Below are positions 50,334 to 59,401 of a DNA stretch of 64,000 bases, in pieces. Source of the stretch: an uncultured Burkholderiales bacterium (GTDB taxonomy: Bacteria > Pseudomonadota > Gammaproteobacteria > Burkholderiales > Eutrophovitaceae). The notes under the pieces were generated by a model. The model was not told the origin of the DNA. It worked only from the letters and a program-made list of their open reading frames with translations, and ran no database searches. A program made the position numbers and the translations under genes. The stretch spans positions 1 through 64,000 of the forward strand of contig CATOSA010000061.1 of assembly GCA_951812315.1 (NCBI GenBank), in the 5' to 3' direction. How positions within the stretch are numbered: position 1 is the first letter of the stretch; each line of letters starts with the position of its first letter.

Positions 50334-51535
50334 GAGTTGGTGCGTTTGTTGCGGGCTATACCCCGGACGCCGGTGGCGGCTACACATTTGAGACCGATAT
50401 TCTCGATGGTCTGATTGATCTGGCGGACGAGACCCCGCATGAATTTAAGGTTCTGTCGCCGCCGGACTCAGTTCATTCGCTGCAACGGCGCTTGGCGGGG
50501 TCTAATCTCACAGCGCACTCACTCAGGACTGGCCCCTTTGACCGATTGAAAACCGCGATGCTTCGCAAGATGCCGATGTTACGCGCACATTGGCGGCGCA
50601 AAAGCGCGCTGGATCGGGTAGCACGTGAAGCCGGCGTTGACTTGATCTGGTTCCTGGGTGCCGGCGCTCACTTGACCGATCTACCCTACATAACTGTCGT
50701 GTGGGATTTGCAGCATCGCGCCACACCGTGGTTTCCGGAAATGAGCGCGTCCGGTATGTGGGATAGCCGGGAACTGGCAAATGATTGGTTCCTGCGTCGA
50801 GCAACTGCCGTGGTTACTGGGACCCAGGCTGGCCGGGAAGAACTGGAACGTTTCTATCAGTTGCAACCAGAGTCGATTCGAATCCTCCCTCACCCGACGC
50901 CGCGGTTTGCGATGCAAAAACAGGCGCCGCGCGAAGCTGCCGCTCGTGTACTGCGCCGGCTCGGCATTCGCGGCGATTATCTTCTCTATCCGGCACAGTT
51001 CTGGCCGCACAAGAATCACGTGAATCTCTTGCACGCGGTGGAGCTTCTTCGGTCGCGTCATGGCCTGGACTTCGAGCTGGCATTGGTCGGTTCCGACAAA
51101 GGTAGCCGTCAACATGTGGAATCAGTCGCGCGCAAGCTTGGCATTGCCTCGGAGGTTCATTTCCTCGGGTTTGTGGCGAGAGAAGATCTCGTCGCACTCT
51201 ATCAATCGGCGGTGGCATTGACATACGTATCCTGGTGCGGCCCCGAGAACTTGCCACCACTTGAGGCGTTTGCTCTGGATTGTCCTGTCGTCGCGACCAG
51301 GATTCCCGGCGCAGAGGAACAGATGGGAAGTGCCGCCTTGTTGGTCGATCCGTCGAATCCTGAAGACATTGCCAATGGCATTGCAAATGTCTATCGAGAT
51401 CAGGAGTTACGCAGCAAACTCATCTCGGCAGGCAGCGCGCGGGCAAGGAAATGGACAGCGCGGGATTATGTGCGCGGCGTGTTTTCCATACTGGACGAGT
51501 TTGAGCCGGTTGTACGGTGCTGGCGACCGGCGTAG
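50330..51535 (+). CDS. GT4-family glycosyltransferase
   Basis: The GT-B enzyme begins RVGAFVAGYTPDAGGGYTFETDILDGL and has IRILPHPTPRF between lobes, LYPAQFWPHKNHVNLLHAVELL, LGFVAREDLVALYQSAVALTYVSW and the donor-binding E-x7-E in GPENLPPLEAFALDCPVV. Length is 401 residues. It probably adds one sugar to the lipid-linked glycan from an NDP-sugar. It starts with ATG at 50330, overlapping the aminotransferase stop. Confidence 0.85.
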   Translation: MRVGAFVAGYTPDAGGGYTFETDILDGLIDLADETPHEFKVLSPPDSVHSLQRRLAGSNLTAHSLRTGPFDRLKTAMLRKMPMLRAHWRRKSALDRVAREAGVDLIWFLGAGAHLTDLPYITVVWDLQHRATPWFPEMSASGMWDSRELANDWFLRRATAVVTGTQAGREELERFYQLQPESIRILPHPTPRFAMQKQAPREAAARVLRRLGIRGDYLLYPAQFWPHKNHVNLLHAVELLRSRHGLDFELALVGSDKGSRQHVESVARKLGIASEVHFLGFVAREDLVALYQSAVALTYVSWCGPENLPPLEAFALDCPVVATRIPGAEEQMGSAALLVDPSNPEDIANGIANVYRDQELRSKLISAGSARARKWTARDYVRGVFSILDEFEPVVRCWRPA

Positions 51536-51550
51536 CCGGGTGGCGCCTGC

Positions 51551-52402
51551 GTGAGCATGAGTATTTCTGTCGTCACGCCCAACTTCAACATGGGACGTTT
51601 TCTGGGCGAAACCATATCGTCGGTACTGGCCAACCTACAGCCCGGAGATGAATACTTCGTCATCGATGGTGGCTCGACCGACGGCAGCGTTGACCTGATC
51701 CGGCAGCATGCGCAACACCTATCCGGATGGGTAAGTGAACCGGACGATGGCTATGCGGATGCATTGCGAAAGGGCTTCGAGCGGGCCAGCGGCGACATCT
51801 ACTGCTGGATCAATTCAGGGGATCTGCTCTTGCTTGGAGCGTTGGATGCTGCGCGACAGGCATTGGCGCGCACTGGCGCTGATATAATCTTTGGTGATGA
51901 CTTTTATGTCGACGAAAACAGCCGGGTGATTTCGTTCAGTCGCGGTTATGTTAAAGACCTGACATCCGCCATGCTCTATGGTGGCTGGACGCCACTTCAA
52001 GACGCCTGTTTCTGGCGGCGCAGTCTCTACGAAGACGTCGGTGGTATTAATCCCGATCTCGAATACGCGGCGGACTACGATCTGTTTATGCGAATGGCCT
52101 TGCGCGGCAGAATCGAGTATGTGCCGTCGGTTTTCAGTGCCTTTCGTCGTCATCCGGGCCAGAAGTCAATTGCCGGCTCTGCCGGATACAGAGTTGAACG
52201 GGAAAAGGTGAGAAGACGCGAATTGAATCACGCGCCGGGCTCCAAGGCAGGAAAGGCGCTACGCAGCTTCTGGCATGGCGCGGCAATTCGCTGGCGAGTT
52301 CATGTTTCGCAGCGGCGATGGACCCGGCCCGACCTGGCAGGCAGGTCTGTTGCAGAACTCGCATGCGACCGATACTGGCCTGCAGCGCAAATCCCGCAAT
52401 GA
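51551..52402 (+). CDS. GT2-family glycosyltransferase
   Basis: The GT-A fold starts ISVVTPNFNMGRFLGETISSVL with the DGGSTDGSVDLI motif, the acceptor loop WVSEPDDGYADALRKGFERASGDIYCWINSGD and YAADYDLFMRMAL. Length is 283 residues. It belongs to the short cytoplasmic GT2 enzymes without membrane segments. The start GTG at 51551 is 15 bases after the previous stop; the following methyltransferase overlaps it by four. Confidence 0.85.
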   Translation: MSMSISVVTPNFNMGRFLGETISSVLANLQPGDEYFVIDGGSTDGSVDLIRQHAQHLSGWVSEPDDGYADALRKGFERASGDIYCWINSGDLLLLGALDAARQALARTGADIIFGDDFYVDENSRVISFSRGYVKDLTSAMLYGGWTPLQDACFWRRSLYEDVGGINPDLEYAADYDLFMRMALRGRIEYVPSVFSAFRRHPGQKSIAGSAGYRVEREKVRRRELNHAPGSKAGKALRSFWHGAAIRWRVHVSQRRWTRPDLAGRSVAELACDRYWPAAQIPQ

Positions 52403-53151
52403 CTACGGGCTTGAGAAAACTCGCCCGGAGCTGGGTTTTCCCATTTGTAGACCCGCGACGAATCCTGTCGCTGGCATTTATGCCGAGATTTTTTCGGGAG
52501 TTGCACGAGTACCGCAGCCGGTCCGCGCAGGAGCGCGTCAAGCTGGTCGATGCTTACCCATGTCTGACCGATCGTGTTTCCCACACGCCGTTCGATCCGC
52601 ACTACGTTTACCAGGGCGCATGGCTGGCGCGGAGACTAAAACACGATGCACCTGAACGTCACTTCGACGTCGGCTCGAGCGTGTTGTCGGCGCAAGTGCC
52701 GACATGTTTTGTCGACTATCGCCCGCTGCAAACGGATCTGCCGGGACTTCGTTGCATTGCCGCCAATATAACCAGTTTGCCCTTCGCCGATAGCAGTATC
52801 GAGTCGCTCTCAAGCCTTCATGTGATCGAGCACATAGGACTTGGTCGCTACGGTGATCCTCTCGATCCCGATGGCAGTGCGAAGGCGGCTGGCGAGTTTC
52901 TGAGAGTGCTGAAGCCCGGCGGGCGCCTTTTTGTATCGGTTCCGGTCGGGGGTGAACGTGTGTGTTTCAATGCACATCGCGTGTTTGATCCGCACAGCAT
53001 TGTGCGCATGTTCGATGGCCTGGAGATTTCAAATTTCTCTTTGGTTGACGATTCCGGACATTTCACTGAATCGGCTGATATTAATATGGCGGCCGGACTC
53101 GACTATGGATGCGGTATGTTCGAATTCCTAAAGAACGATGGCAATGATTGA
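52399..53151 (+). CDS. DUF268-like SAM-dependent methyltransferase
   Basis: The sequence RHFDVGSSVLSAQV, VDYRPLQTDLPGL, NITSLPFADSSIESLSSLHVIEHIGLGRYGDPLDPDG and LKPGGRLFVSVPVG matches the DUF268 methyltransferases of glycan clusters. Its length from the ATG at 52399 is 250 residues. It overlaps the GT2 gene. The product may methylate the terminal sugar. It is followed by 93 bases with a low-complexity GAC/GAA-rich stretch before the next start. Confidence 0.8.
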   Translation: MTTGLRKLARSWVFPFVDPRRILSLAFMPRFFRELHEYRSRSAQERVKLVDAYPCLTDRVSHTPFDPHYVYQGAWLARRLKHDAPERHFDVGSSVLSAQVPTCFVDYRPLQTDLPGLRCIAANITSLPFADSSIESLSSLHVIEHIGLGRYGDPLDPDGSAKAAGEFLRVLKPGGRLFVSVPVGGERVCFNAHRVFDPHSIVRMFDGLEISNFSLVDDSGHFTESADINMAAGLDYGCGMFEFLKNDGND

Positions 53152-53205
53152 GGCGCATCGACACGCGCCGGGTGGTGGCTGCAATTCCCGGTCGGTTGCC
53201 GCCCC

Positions 53206-53236
53206 AACGAAACGAAGACGACGACGAAGACGTAAC
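53206..53236 (+). repeat. low-complexity AACGAAGACGACG tract
   Basis: The intergenic segment between the DUF268 and CgeB-like genes contains repeats of GAC and GAAGAC. The following gene starts at 53245. It is non-coding in the frames of both neighbours. Confidence 0.6.
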
Positions 53237-53244
53237 GTTCAGGA

Positions 53245-54477
53245 ATGAAGATTCTTTGCGTATTCGGCCAATACAACTATGGACAGGAATCCCGTGGAAC
53301 CGGGTATGAGTATCGTCATTTCATTCCGGCCCTGAAGAATCTCGGCCACGAAGTTGTCTTCTTTGATTCGTGGGATCGTTCGGCGTACGCCGATTTTGCG
53401 GCACTGAACCGGGCACTATTGGAAACCGTCCGCCGTGAGCAGCCGGATGTCGTGTTTTGTGTGCTCATGCTCTACGAGATCTGGACGGAAACGCTGGACC
53501 TGATTCGTTCTGCTTTCCCGAATCAGATCGTGAATTGGGGAACCGATGATTCCTGGAAATATGATCAGTTTGCCCGATACATCGCGCCGCACGTGGACCT
53601 GTACTCAACCACATATGCGACTGCAATTAGCAGTGCACGTGAGCACGGGTTGACCAACTTGTTTCGCACGCAATGGGCGGCCGATAGCAGCGGGTTGGCC
53701 GCACCCTTGCCAGCCGCGGAATGTCGTTACCAGGTATCGTTTGTCGGCTCCGCATACGGAAACAGAAGAAAGTGGATTGAGGCGTTGCGAACGCGCGGCG
53801 TTACCGTTGAGTGTTTCGGGCATGGCTGGGAGGGCGGGGTGCTCAGCGATGAGCAACTGGCAGACGTCATCAGGCAGTCCGTGATCAGTCTGAATTTTGC
53901 CGATTCACCCGCGCAGGTGTCGGGAGCCAACAGACGCTACAATCGCCAGCTAAAGGCGAGAACATTCGAGGTTCCTGGTGCCGGTGGATTTCTTCTGACA
54001 GAAAGTGCCGAAGGCATTGAGGATTATTATCTTCCCGATCGTGAAATCGCCCTGTTTCAGAACCTCGACGGGCTGGTAGATCGTATCCGCTACTTTCTCG
54101 ACAATCCGGTCGAGCGCGACAGAATTGCGAATGCGGGATTCAGGCGGACAGTCTCGGATCACGTTTACGAAAAGCGGTTCGCGTCACTCTTGCAGGCATT
54201 GTCCCCCCCATCACAAACTGTGACTGCATCATCCAGTGATGCTGCTCGCAACGACGTGATGACGGCGTTCGAGAAGTTGGCAGAACAACACCGGCAGAAT
54301 TTCCTTACGCGCTTGGTGAAGATGCTTTTGATCGCGCCAAGTGTTCTGATATGGGGCGGGCAACGTGGGCCGCGGGCGGCCCGGCGCGCGCTGTTCGAGA
54401 TCAGTTGGCGACTGGCGGGCGCGAAAGTCTATTCGGCCAGTGGTTGGCCGGGACGAATGTTTTATCGCCAGAGCTAA
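53245..54477 (+). CDS. CgeB-like glycosyltransferase
   Basis: The GT-B-like protein of 410 residues has VFGQYNYGQESRGTGYEYRHFIPALKNLGHEVVFFDSW, VNWGTDDSWKYDQFARYIAPHVD, YQVSFVGSAYGNRRKWIEALR and the C-terminal KARTFEVPGAGGFLLTESAEGIEDYY with the E-x-G donor-binding pattern typical of CgeB/spore-coat and O-antigen transferases. The last 70 residues are basic and hydrophobic and may bind the membrane. It is separated from its neighbours by short gaps. Confidence 0.8.
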   Translation: MKILCVFGQYNYGQESRGTGYEYRHFIPALKNLGHEVVFFDSWDRSAYADFAALNRALLETVRREQPDVVFCVLMLYEIWTETLDLIRSAFPNQIVNWGTDDSWKYDQFARYIAPHVDLYSTTYATAISSAREHGLTNLFRTQWAADSSGLAAPLPAAECRYQVSFVGSAYGNRRKWIEALRTRGVTVECFGHGWEGGVLSDEQLADVIRQSVISLNFADSPAQVSGANRRYNRQLKARTFEVPGAGGFLLTESAEGIEDYYLPDREIALFQNLDGLVDRIRYFLDNPVERDRIANAGFRRTVSDHVYEKRFASLLQALSPPSQTVTASSSDAARNDVMTAFEKLAEQHRQNFLTRLVKMLLIAPSVLIWGGQRGPRAARRALFEISWRLAGAKVYSASGWPGRMFYRQS

Positions 54478-54479
54478 CC

Positions 54480-55379
54480 ATGCAAATGACGTCGCGGTCT
54501 GATGACGAGCCTCTTGTGACAATCGCGCTGCCAGCGTTCAATGCGGAAAAGACAATTCGGATTGCGCTCGCATCGATTCGTGCGCAAACCTATACGAACT
54601 GGGAACTGCTCGTTCTTGACGATGGTTCGACCGATAATACCGCGCAAATCGTAAAGGGTATTGGGGACGATCGCATTCAGTTGATCGCTGACGGTCAGAA
54701 TCGAGGCCTTCCTGTGCGGCTGAATCAGGCGATTGATCTTGCAAAGGGTGAACTGTTCGCGCGGCTGGACGCGGATGACGTCGCTTATCCGGAACGACTG
54801 CAAAAGCAAGTAGGGTATCTCCTGTCGCATCCCGACGTGGATCTGCTCGCGAGCGGAATGATGGTCTTCAGCGAAGGTGGTCACCCGGTTGGCTTGTATC
54901 CGAGCCGCACTTCGCACGAAGAAATCTGCGCCGATCCGAAGTCCGGTTTTTACGTCGCACATCCGACATGGATGGGACGCGTGCGGTGGTTTCGCAACTG
55001 GCGCTATGATCCTTTATGCCGCAAAGCTCAGGATCAGGATATTCTCTTGCGCGCCTACCGTACAAGCCGTTACGCGGCATTGGCGGAGCCGCTGGTTGGT
55101 TACCGGCGGGAGCATATTTCCGTGCGTAAGTCTGTCCTGGGCCGGTTCTATTTCTCGCGCGCGATTGTCAAGGTGACACGCAACGAAGGCAGCCTGGTTG
55201 TTGCGGTGCCCGCCATCCTGATGCAGATTGCCAAAGGTGTGATCGACGCGATCGCGATTGCGTCCGGACTCGAAAGGTATTTCCTGAGACACCGGGCGCA
55301 GCCACACTTGCCGGAACAGGCCGAAACCTGGAAATCTGTGTGGGCCCAGTGCTCGGCGCAAGCGGCACTTCAACAATGA
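54480..55379 (+). CDS. GT2-family glycosyltransferase
   Basis: The GT-A core is VTIALPAFNAEKTIRIALASIRAQTYTNWELLVLDDGSTDNT with the metal motif ARLDADDVAYPERLQKQ. Length is 299 residues. It resembles short GT2 enzymes that elongate O-antigen units. The ATG at 54480 is two bases beyond the CgeB-like stop. The C-terminal helix-rich part (AIVKVTRNEGSLVVAVPAILMQIAKGVIDAIAIA) may be membrane-associated. Confidence 0.85.
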   Translation: MQMTSRSDDEPLVTIALPAFNAEKTIRIALASIRAQTYTNWELLVLDDGSTDNTAQIVKGIGDDRIQLIADGQNRGLPVRLNQAIDLAKGELFARLDADDVAYPERLQKQVGYLLSHPDVDLLASGMMVFSEGGHPVGLYPSRTSHEEICADPKSGFYVAHPTWMGRVRWFRNWRYDPLCRKAQDQDILLRAYRTSRYAALAEPLVGYRREHISVRKSVLGRFYFSRAIVKVTRNEGSLVVAVPAILMQIAKGVIDAIAIASGLERYFLRHRAQPHLPEQAETWKSVWAQCSAQAALQQ

Positions 55380-55631
55380 TGCTTGGTCTTGCTTCGCAGC
55401 AAAGCGCGGTTGTGCCGCGCCTCAGGCCGCGACTGACAAAGGGGAAATGTTTGACATCTCGCAGAGCGAGGACGATGTGTTGACGCGCCTTGCTACGATT
55501 GATGCAGCCGCACGGGCCGATGCGCAAATCGGCATCGCGCTGAAGGAGAATTTCATGAGTTTGCGCATTTCGCCAAGGTCCCTGGAGAAATTCGCGGGCT
55601 CAGTCGCTGGCGATCAGGGTAGAGGAACGGC
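55380..55631. other. intergenic segment, no supported gene
   Basis: The 252 bases hold a short ORF (55447-55656, 69 codons) without a recognised domain and with its SD-like AAGGGG too near the ATG. No tandem repeats or clear terminator hairpin were seen. It may be a decayed gene end or hold a secondary promoter for the DUF218 gene. Confidence 0.4.
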
Positions 55632-56264
55632 GTGCGTTGTTTCCGCTGTATCCTGATCTTTATGGCGGCTTGTGTGGCCATTGCTGCTTTGGTTGCCTGG
55701 GCGATAGTGTTGTTCGTGGCTGACTGGCTGGTCCGCAGTGACGAACTGCAGCCTGCCGATCGCATCGTGGTGCTGGCAGGCGCACACGAGCGCGCACTCT
55801 ACGCAGGCGATCTGTATGTGAAGCAGTATGCTCCAATCGTCCTTGTAAGCTGGCCAGCACAGCACCCCAGTCAACAATTGTTGTCTCAATACGGTTTGGA
55901 GTTGCAGCAGGAGGTGGATATGAATCGGGCATTGCTCCTGGCGAAACCTGTGCCCGAAACCGCGATCGAGATTTTCGGCACCGGTTCGCTCAGCACGGTC
56001 GACGAGATGGCTGTCCTGAAAGAGCGTTTTGTGAATCAGCAGATGAAATTACTTATTGTCACTTCCCCGTTGCATACACGCCGTGCGCGACTGGCAGCGC
56101 GAGCAGCTTTAAGCGAAACTGACATTGTGCCGATCGTGGTTGCGACACCCTATGAGCCCTTGCTCGAGCGCTGGTGGGCGGACCAACATACCGCGCGCGG
56201 TGTGGTCCTGGAGGTGATGAAAACGGTGTTCTGGTTGCTTGGCGGCCAGTTCAGGTCTACCTAG
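55632..56264 (+). CDS. DUF218/YdcF-family membrane protein
   Basis: The N-terminal hydrophobic helix (MAACVAIAALVAWAIVLFVA) is followed by the DUF218 core: LQPADRIVVLAGAHERALYAGDLY, GLELQQEVDMNRALLL, GTGSLSTVDEMAVLKERF and LIVTSPLHTRRARLAARAAL. The family includes the envelope proteins ElyC and SanA. It is anchored in the inner membrane with a periplasmic or cytoplasmic domain of uncertain orientation. Length is 210 residues. The asparagine synthetase gene starts directly at the next base after its stop. Confidence 0.8.
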   Translation: MRCFRCILIFMAACVAIAALVAWAIVLFVADWLVRSDELQPADRIVVLAGAHERALYAGDLYVKQYAPIVLVSWPAQHPSQQLLSQYGLELQQEVDMNRALLLAKPVPETAIEIFGTGSLSTVDEMAVLKERFVNQQMKLLIVTSPLHTRRARLAARAALSETDIVPIVVATPYEPLLERWWADQHTARGVVLEVMKTVFWLLGGQFRST

Positions 56265-58241
56265 ATGTGTGGCATTGCCGGTTTGTGGCGGCCGGGCTCT
56301 GGCTCATTGCAAGAGTCCGAAGCAATTGCGCGACGCATGGCCGACGCGCTCGTGCACCGCGGTCCGGACGATAGCGGCGTGTGGTCCGACCCGGGCGCCG
56401 GAATCGTACTGGCACACAAGCGATTGTCCATTCTCGACCTGTCTCCTGAAGGCCACCAACCGATGCGCTCAGCGAGTGGGCGTTATGTCATCGTGTTCAA
56501 CGGTGAGATCTACAATTTCGCCGACCTGCGGCGCGAGCTGCAATCCGACGGCGGGCTCGCGTGGCGCGGTCACTCGGATACTGAAGTCATGTTGGCCGCC
56601 TTCGAGTGTTGGGGCGTGCAGCGCGCTGTGCAGCGCTTTGTGGGAATGTTCGCGTTTGCACTTTGGGACACGGTTGAACACGTTCTGCATCTTGGACGCG
56701 ACCGTCTGGGCGAGAAGCCGTTGTACTACGGCTGGGCCGGAGATACGCTGCTGTTCGGGTCGGAACTGAAGGCATTGCATGCGCATCCCGAGTTCCAGAC
56801 AACGATCGATCGTGACTCACTGGCGCTGTACTTGCGCTACGCCTGCGTGCCGGCAACTTATTCTATCTATTCCGGTACGAATAAATTGCTGCCGGGCACA
56901 TTGCTCTCCCTGACGCAGCAGGCGTTGCTCGCACGGCGGCGGCCGTCGGTGCAACCTTACTGGACGCTCGGCAACGCTGTAGTAGATGGCGCCCGACTAA
57001 ACAGCAATGCGCGAGCGGCGGATCTCGTCGACGAACTGGACGATGTGCTGCGAAAGGCAATCGCAGGTCAGATGGTGGCGGACGTTCCACTTGGCGCTTT
57101 TCTCTCGGGCGGGATTGACTCCTCCGCGGTAGTCGCGTTGATGCAGACGCAGAGCGCGCGTCCGGTGAGGACGTTTACCATCGGCTTTGCCGAGGCCGAG
57201 TACAACGAGGCCGAGCATGCCAAACGGGTAGCCCGTCATCTTGGCACTGATCATACGGAGCTGTACGTCACACCGCAGGATGCGCTGGATGTGGTGCCGA
57301 GGCTGACTGAAATGTATGACGAGCCGTTTGCGGATTCGTCCCAGGTACCGACTTATCTGGTCTCACAGCTCGCACGCCAACATGTAACCGTCGCGCTTTC
57401 CGGTGATGGCGGCGACGAGTTGTTCGGAGGTTACAACCGCTACCGTTGGGGAAAGAAAATACGTCGTTTTACAGGGTGGATGCCGGACTTGTTGCAGGAT
57501 CATCTTGTGTCGCGGCTGGAACGGCATAGTGCCGAACAGTGGGACGCGACCTTCGAACGCTGGTCGTGGGCAATGCCGGCCCGTTTACGCTACAAGGCGC
57601 CGGGCGACAAGCTGCACAAGCTGGCACGCTTGCTGACTGCGGGCAGCGATGAGGAGTTGTATCAGCGCCTGGTCTCGTTCTGGCCGGACGGTGTTGCAAT
57701 TCGCGAAGCGGGCTATAGCGTCCCTCCTGGCTGGATTAGTTACGACACGCCGTCGGCGCTGCGCACCTTGCCCGAACGCATGATGTATCTCGATGCAATG
57801 GGCTATTTGCCTGACGATATACTGGTGAAAGTTGACCGGGCCGCGATGAGCACGAGTCTGGAAACACGCGTTCCGATGCTCGACCATCGCGTCGTCGAGT
57901 TCGCCTGGCGCCTGGCAGCTCGCCATAGGGTCAGTGGAGGTCAGGGCAAGTGGCTGCTGCGCCAGGTGCTTGACCGATATGTGCCGCGTACGTTGCTCGA
58001 GCGGCCCAAACAGGGATTTTCGATTCCGCTGGACTCCTGGCTGCGCGGGCCGTTGCGCGATTGGGCTGAATCGCTGTTGAATGAACGACGTCTGGCAGAA
58101 GAGGGTTTTTTTGATCCGGGTCCAATTCGCCAGCGCTGGAAGGCGCATTTGTCTGGCGCTCGCAATTGGCAGAACCATTTGTGGATTGTCCTGATGTTCC
58201 AGGCATGGCTGGACCGCTGGGGCGGGCGGCCGGGCGCGTGA
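56265..58241 (+). CDS. glutamine-dependent asparagine synthetase-like protein (AsnB family)
   Basis: MCGIAGLWRPG has the glutaminase cysteine; VHRGPDDSG and FNGEIYNF are normal. The synthetase part has FLSGGIDSSAVVAL and LSGDGGDELFGGYNRY. Length is 658 residues, usual for glycan-cluster AsnB proteins, which are somewhat longer than housekeeping AsnB. It could amidate a uronic acid in the polymer. It is the third AsnB homologue in the window and the second with full catalytic residues. It overlaps the next glycosyltransferase by four bases. Confidence 0.85.
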   Translation: MCGIAGLWRPGSGSLQESEAIARRMADALVHRGPDDSGVWSDPGAGIVLAHKRLSILDLSPEGHQPMRSASGRYVIVFNGEIYNFADLRRELQSDGGLAWRGHSDTEVMLAAFECWGVQRAVQRFVGMFAFALWDTVEHVLHLGRDRLGEKPLYYGWAGDTLLFGSELKALHAHPEFQTTIDRDSLALYLRYACVPATYSIYSGTNKLLPGTLLSLTQQALLARRRPSVQPYWTLGNAVVDGARLNSNARAADLVDELDDVLRKAIAGQMVADVPLGAFLSGGIDSSAVVALMQTQSARPVRTFTIGFAEAEYNEAEHAKRVARHLGTDHTELYVTPQDALDVVPRLTEMYDEPFADSSQVPTYLVSQLARQHVTVALSGDGGDELFGGYNRYRWGKKIRRFTGWMPDLLQDHLVSRLERHSAEQWDATFERWSWAMPARLRYKAPGDKLHKLARLLTAGSDEELYQRLVSFWPDGVAIREAGYSVPPGWISYDTPSALRTLPERMMYLDAMGYLPDDILVKVDRAAMSTSLETRVPMLDHRVVEFAWRLAARHRVSGGQGKWLLRQVLDRYVPRTLLERPKQGFSIPLDSWLRGPLRDWAESLLNERRLAEEGFFDPGPIRQRWKAHLSGARNWQNHLWIVLMFQAWLDRWGGRPGA

Positions 58242-59362
58242 AGCGTCTGCTGTATCTGGTTACAGAGGACTGGTATTTCTGCAGTCACCGGTTGCCGCTC
58301 GCCGTTGCTGCGCGTGAAGCTGGCTACGACGTGGTAGTGGCAACGCGCGTTGGAGATCACGCCGAGCAGATTCGAGCCGCTGGTTTGGAACTCGTGCCGT
58401 TGGGATTGTCCCGGTGCGGGCAGAATCCTTTGCGCGAGATCGGCAGTGTGCGTGAAATTCTCAGTGTGTACCGGGTCGTACGGCCGGACATCGTGCATCA
58501 CGTTGCACTCAAACCGGTGCTGTACGGGTCTCTGGCCGCGCGTCTGGCAGGCGTTCACGCGGTGGTAAATGCGCTGGCCGGGCTTGGCTATGTGTTCTCG
58601 TCTTCCGATCTGAAAGCGCGCGCGTTGCAGCCATTTATTCGCGCCGCCTACCATTTACTGCTGGACGGTTCCGGTCGGCGCCTGATTGTTCAGAACCCGG
58701 ACGATCAGGATTTGTTTTTGCGCCGGGGACTGGTTGATCCGGCGCGCATTCGCTTGATTCAGGGATCTGGTGTAGACGTGAAACGGTTCGCCGCCACTGC
58801 GGAGCCGGCTGGATTGCCGCTGGTGGTATTGCCTGTCCGCCTGCTTCGCGACAAAGGTGTTGAAGAGTTCGTGGCCGCTGCACGCCGCCTCAAAAACGAA
58901 GGGGTCGCGGCACGCTTTGCGTTGGTTGGCGATCCTGACCCGGAGAATCCGGCGGCGATCGATGCGGAATTGCTTCGCACCTGGCAAAGTGAGGGTGTCG
59001 TCGAGTATTGGGGTTGGCGCGAAGACATGCCTGAGGTGTTTGCGCAATGCCATATTGTGTGTCTGCCCTCGTACCGCGAAGGTCTGCCCAAATCGCTGAT
59101 TGACGCTGCCGCGAGTGCGCGCGCTATTGTCACCTGCGACGTTCCCGGTTGCAGGGAAGTAGTGGCCGACGGTGACAACGGTTTGTTGGTGCCGCCACGA
59201 AATAGCGCGGCGCTTGCCGCCGCGTTGCGTCGACTCATCGAAGACCCGCAGTTGCGGGTGCGCATGGGCGTGCGCGGGCGTGAGCGTGCAGTCGCCCAGT
59301 TTTCGTTGGAACGCGTGATTTCGGATACGCTGTCGGTTTACCGGGAGCTGCAGCAACCATGA
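58238..59362 (+). CDS. GT4-family glycosyltransferase
   Basis: It starts VKRLLYLVTEDWYFCSHRLPLAVAAREAGYDVVVAT with HHVALKPVLYGSLAARLAGV, GSGVDVKRFA between lobes, VVLPVRLLRDKGVEEFVAAARRL, and the donor site E-x7-E in PSYREGLPKSLIDAAASARAIV. Length is 374 residues from the GTG at 58238. The type is frequently found beside WbpV-like epimerases and initiating sugar-phosphate transferases in O-antigen loci, where it may add the second sugar. The gap to the next gene is 39 bases. Confidence 0.85.
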   Translation: MKRLLYLVTEDWYFCSHRLPLAVAAREAGYDVVVATRVGDHAEQIRAAGLELVPLGLSRCGQNPLREIGSVREILSVYRVVRPDIVHHVALKPVLYGSLAARLAGVHAVVNALAGLGYVFSSSDLKARALQPFIRAAYHLLLDGSGRRLIVQNPDDQDLFLRRGLVDPARIRLIQGSGVDVKRFAATAEPAGLPLVVLPVRLLRDKGVEEFVAAARRLKNEGVAARFALVGDPDPENPAAIDAELLRTWQSEGVVEYWGWREDMPEVFAQCHIVCLPSYREGLPKSLIDAAASARAIVTCDVPGCREVVADGDNGLLVPPRNSAALAAALRRLIEDPQLRVRMGVRGRERAVAQFSLERVISDTLSVYRELQQP

Positions 59363-59401
59363 AGCCGCGGTTGCCGAAGCGGCTGCAATGTGTAGCGCTA
59401 A

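Noticed and set aside
53206-53236. Tandem-like GAC/GAA tract considered as a CRISPR-like or regulatory repeat
   Set aside because: Units are only 3 to 6 bases and irregular; there are no spacers.
55447-55656. 69-codon ORF starting MFDISQSEDD
   Set aside because: The SD-like sequence is too close to the ATG, it overlaps the start of the DUF218 gene and matches nothing recognisable.
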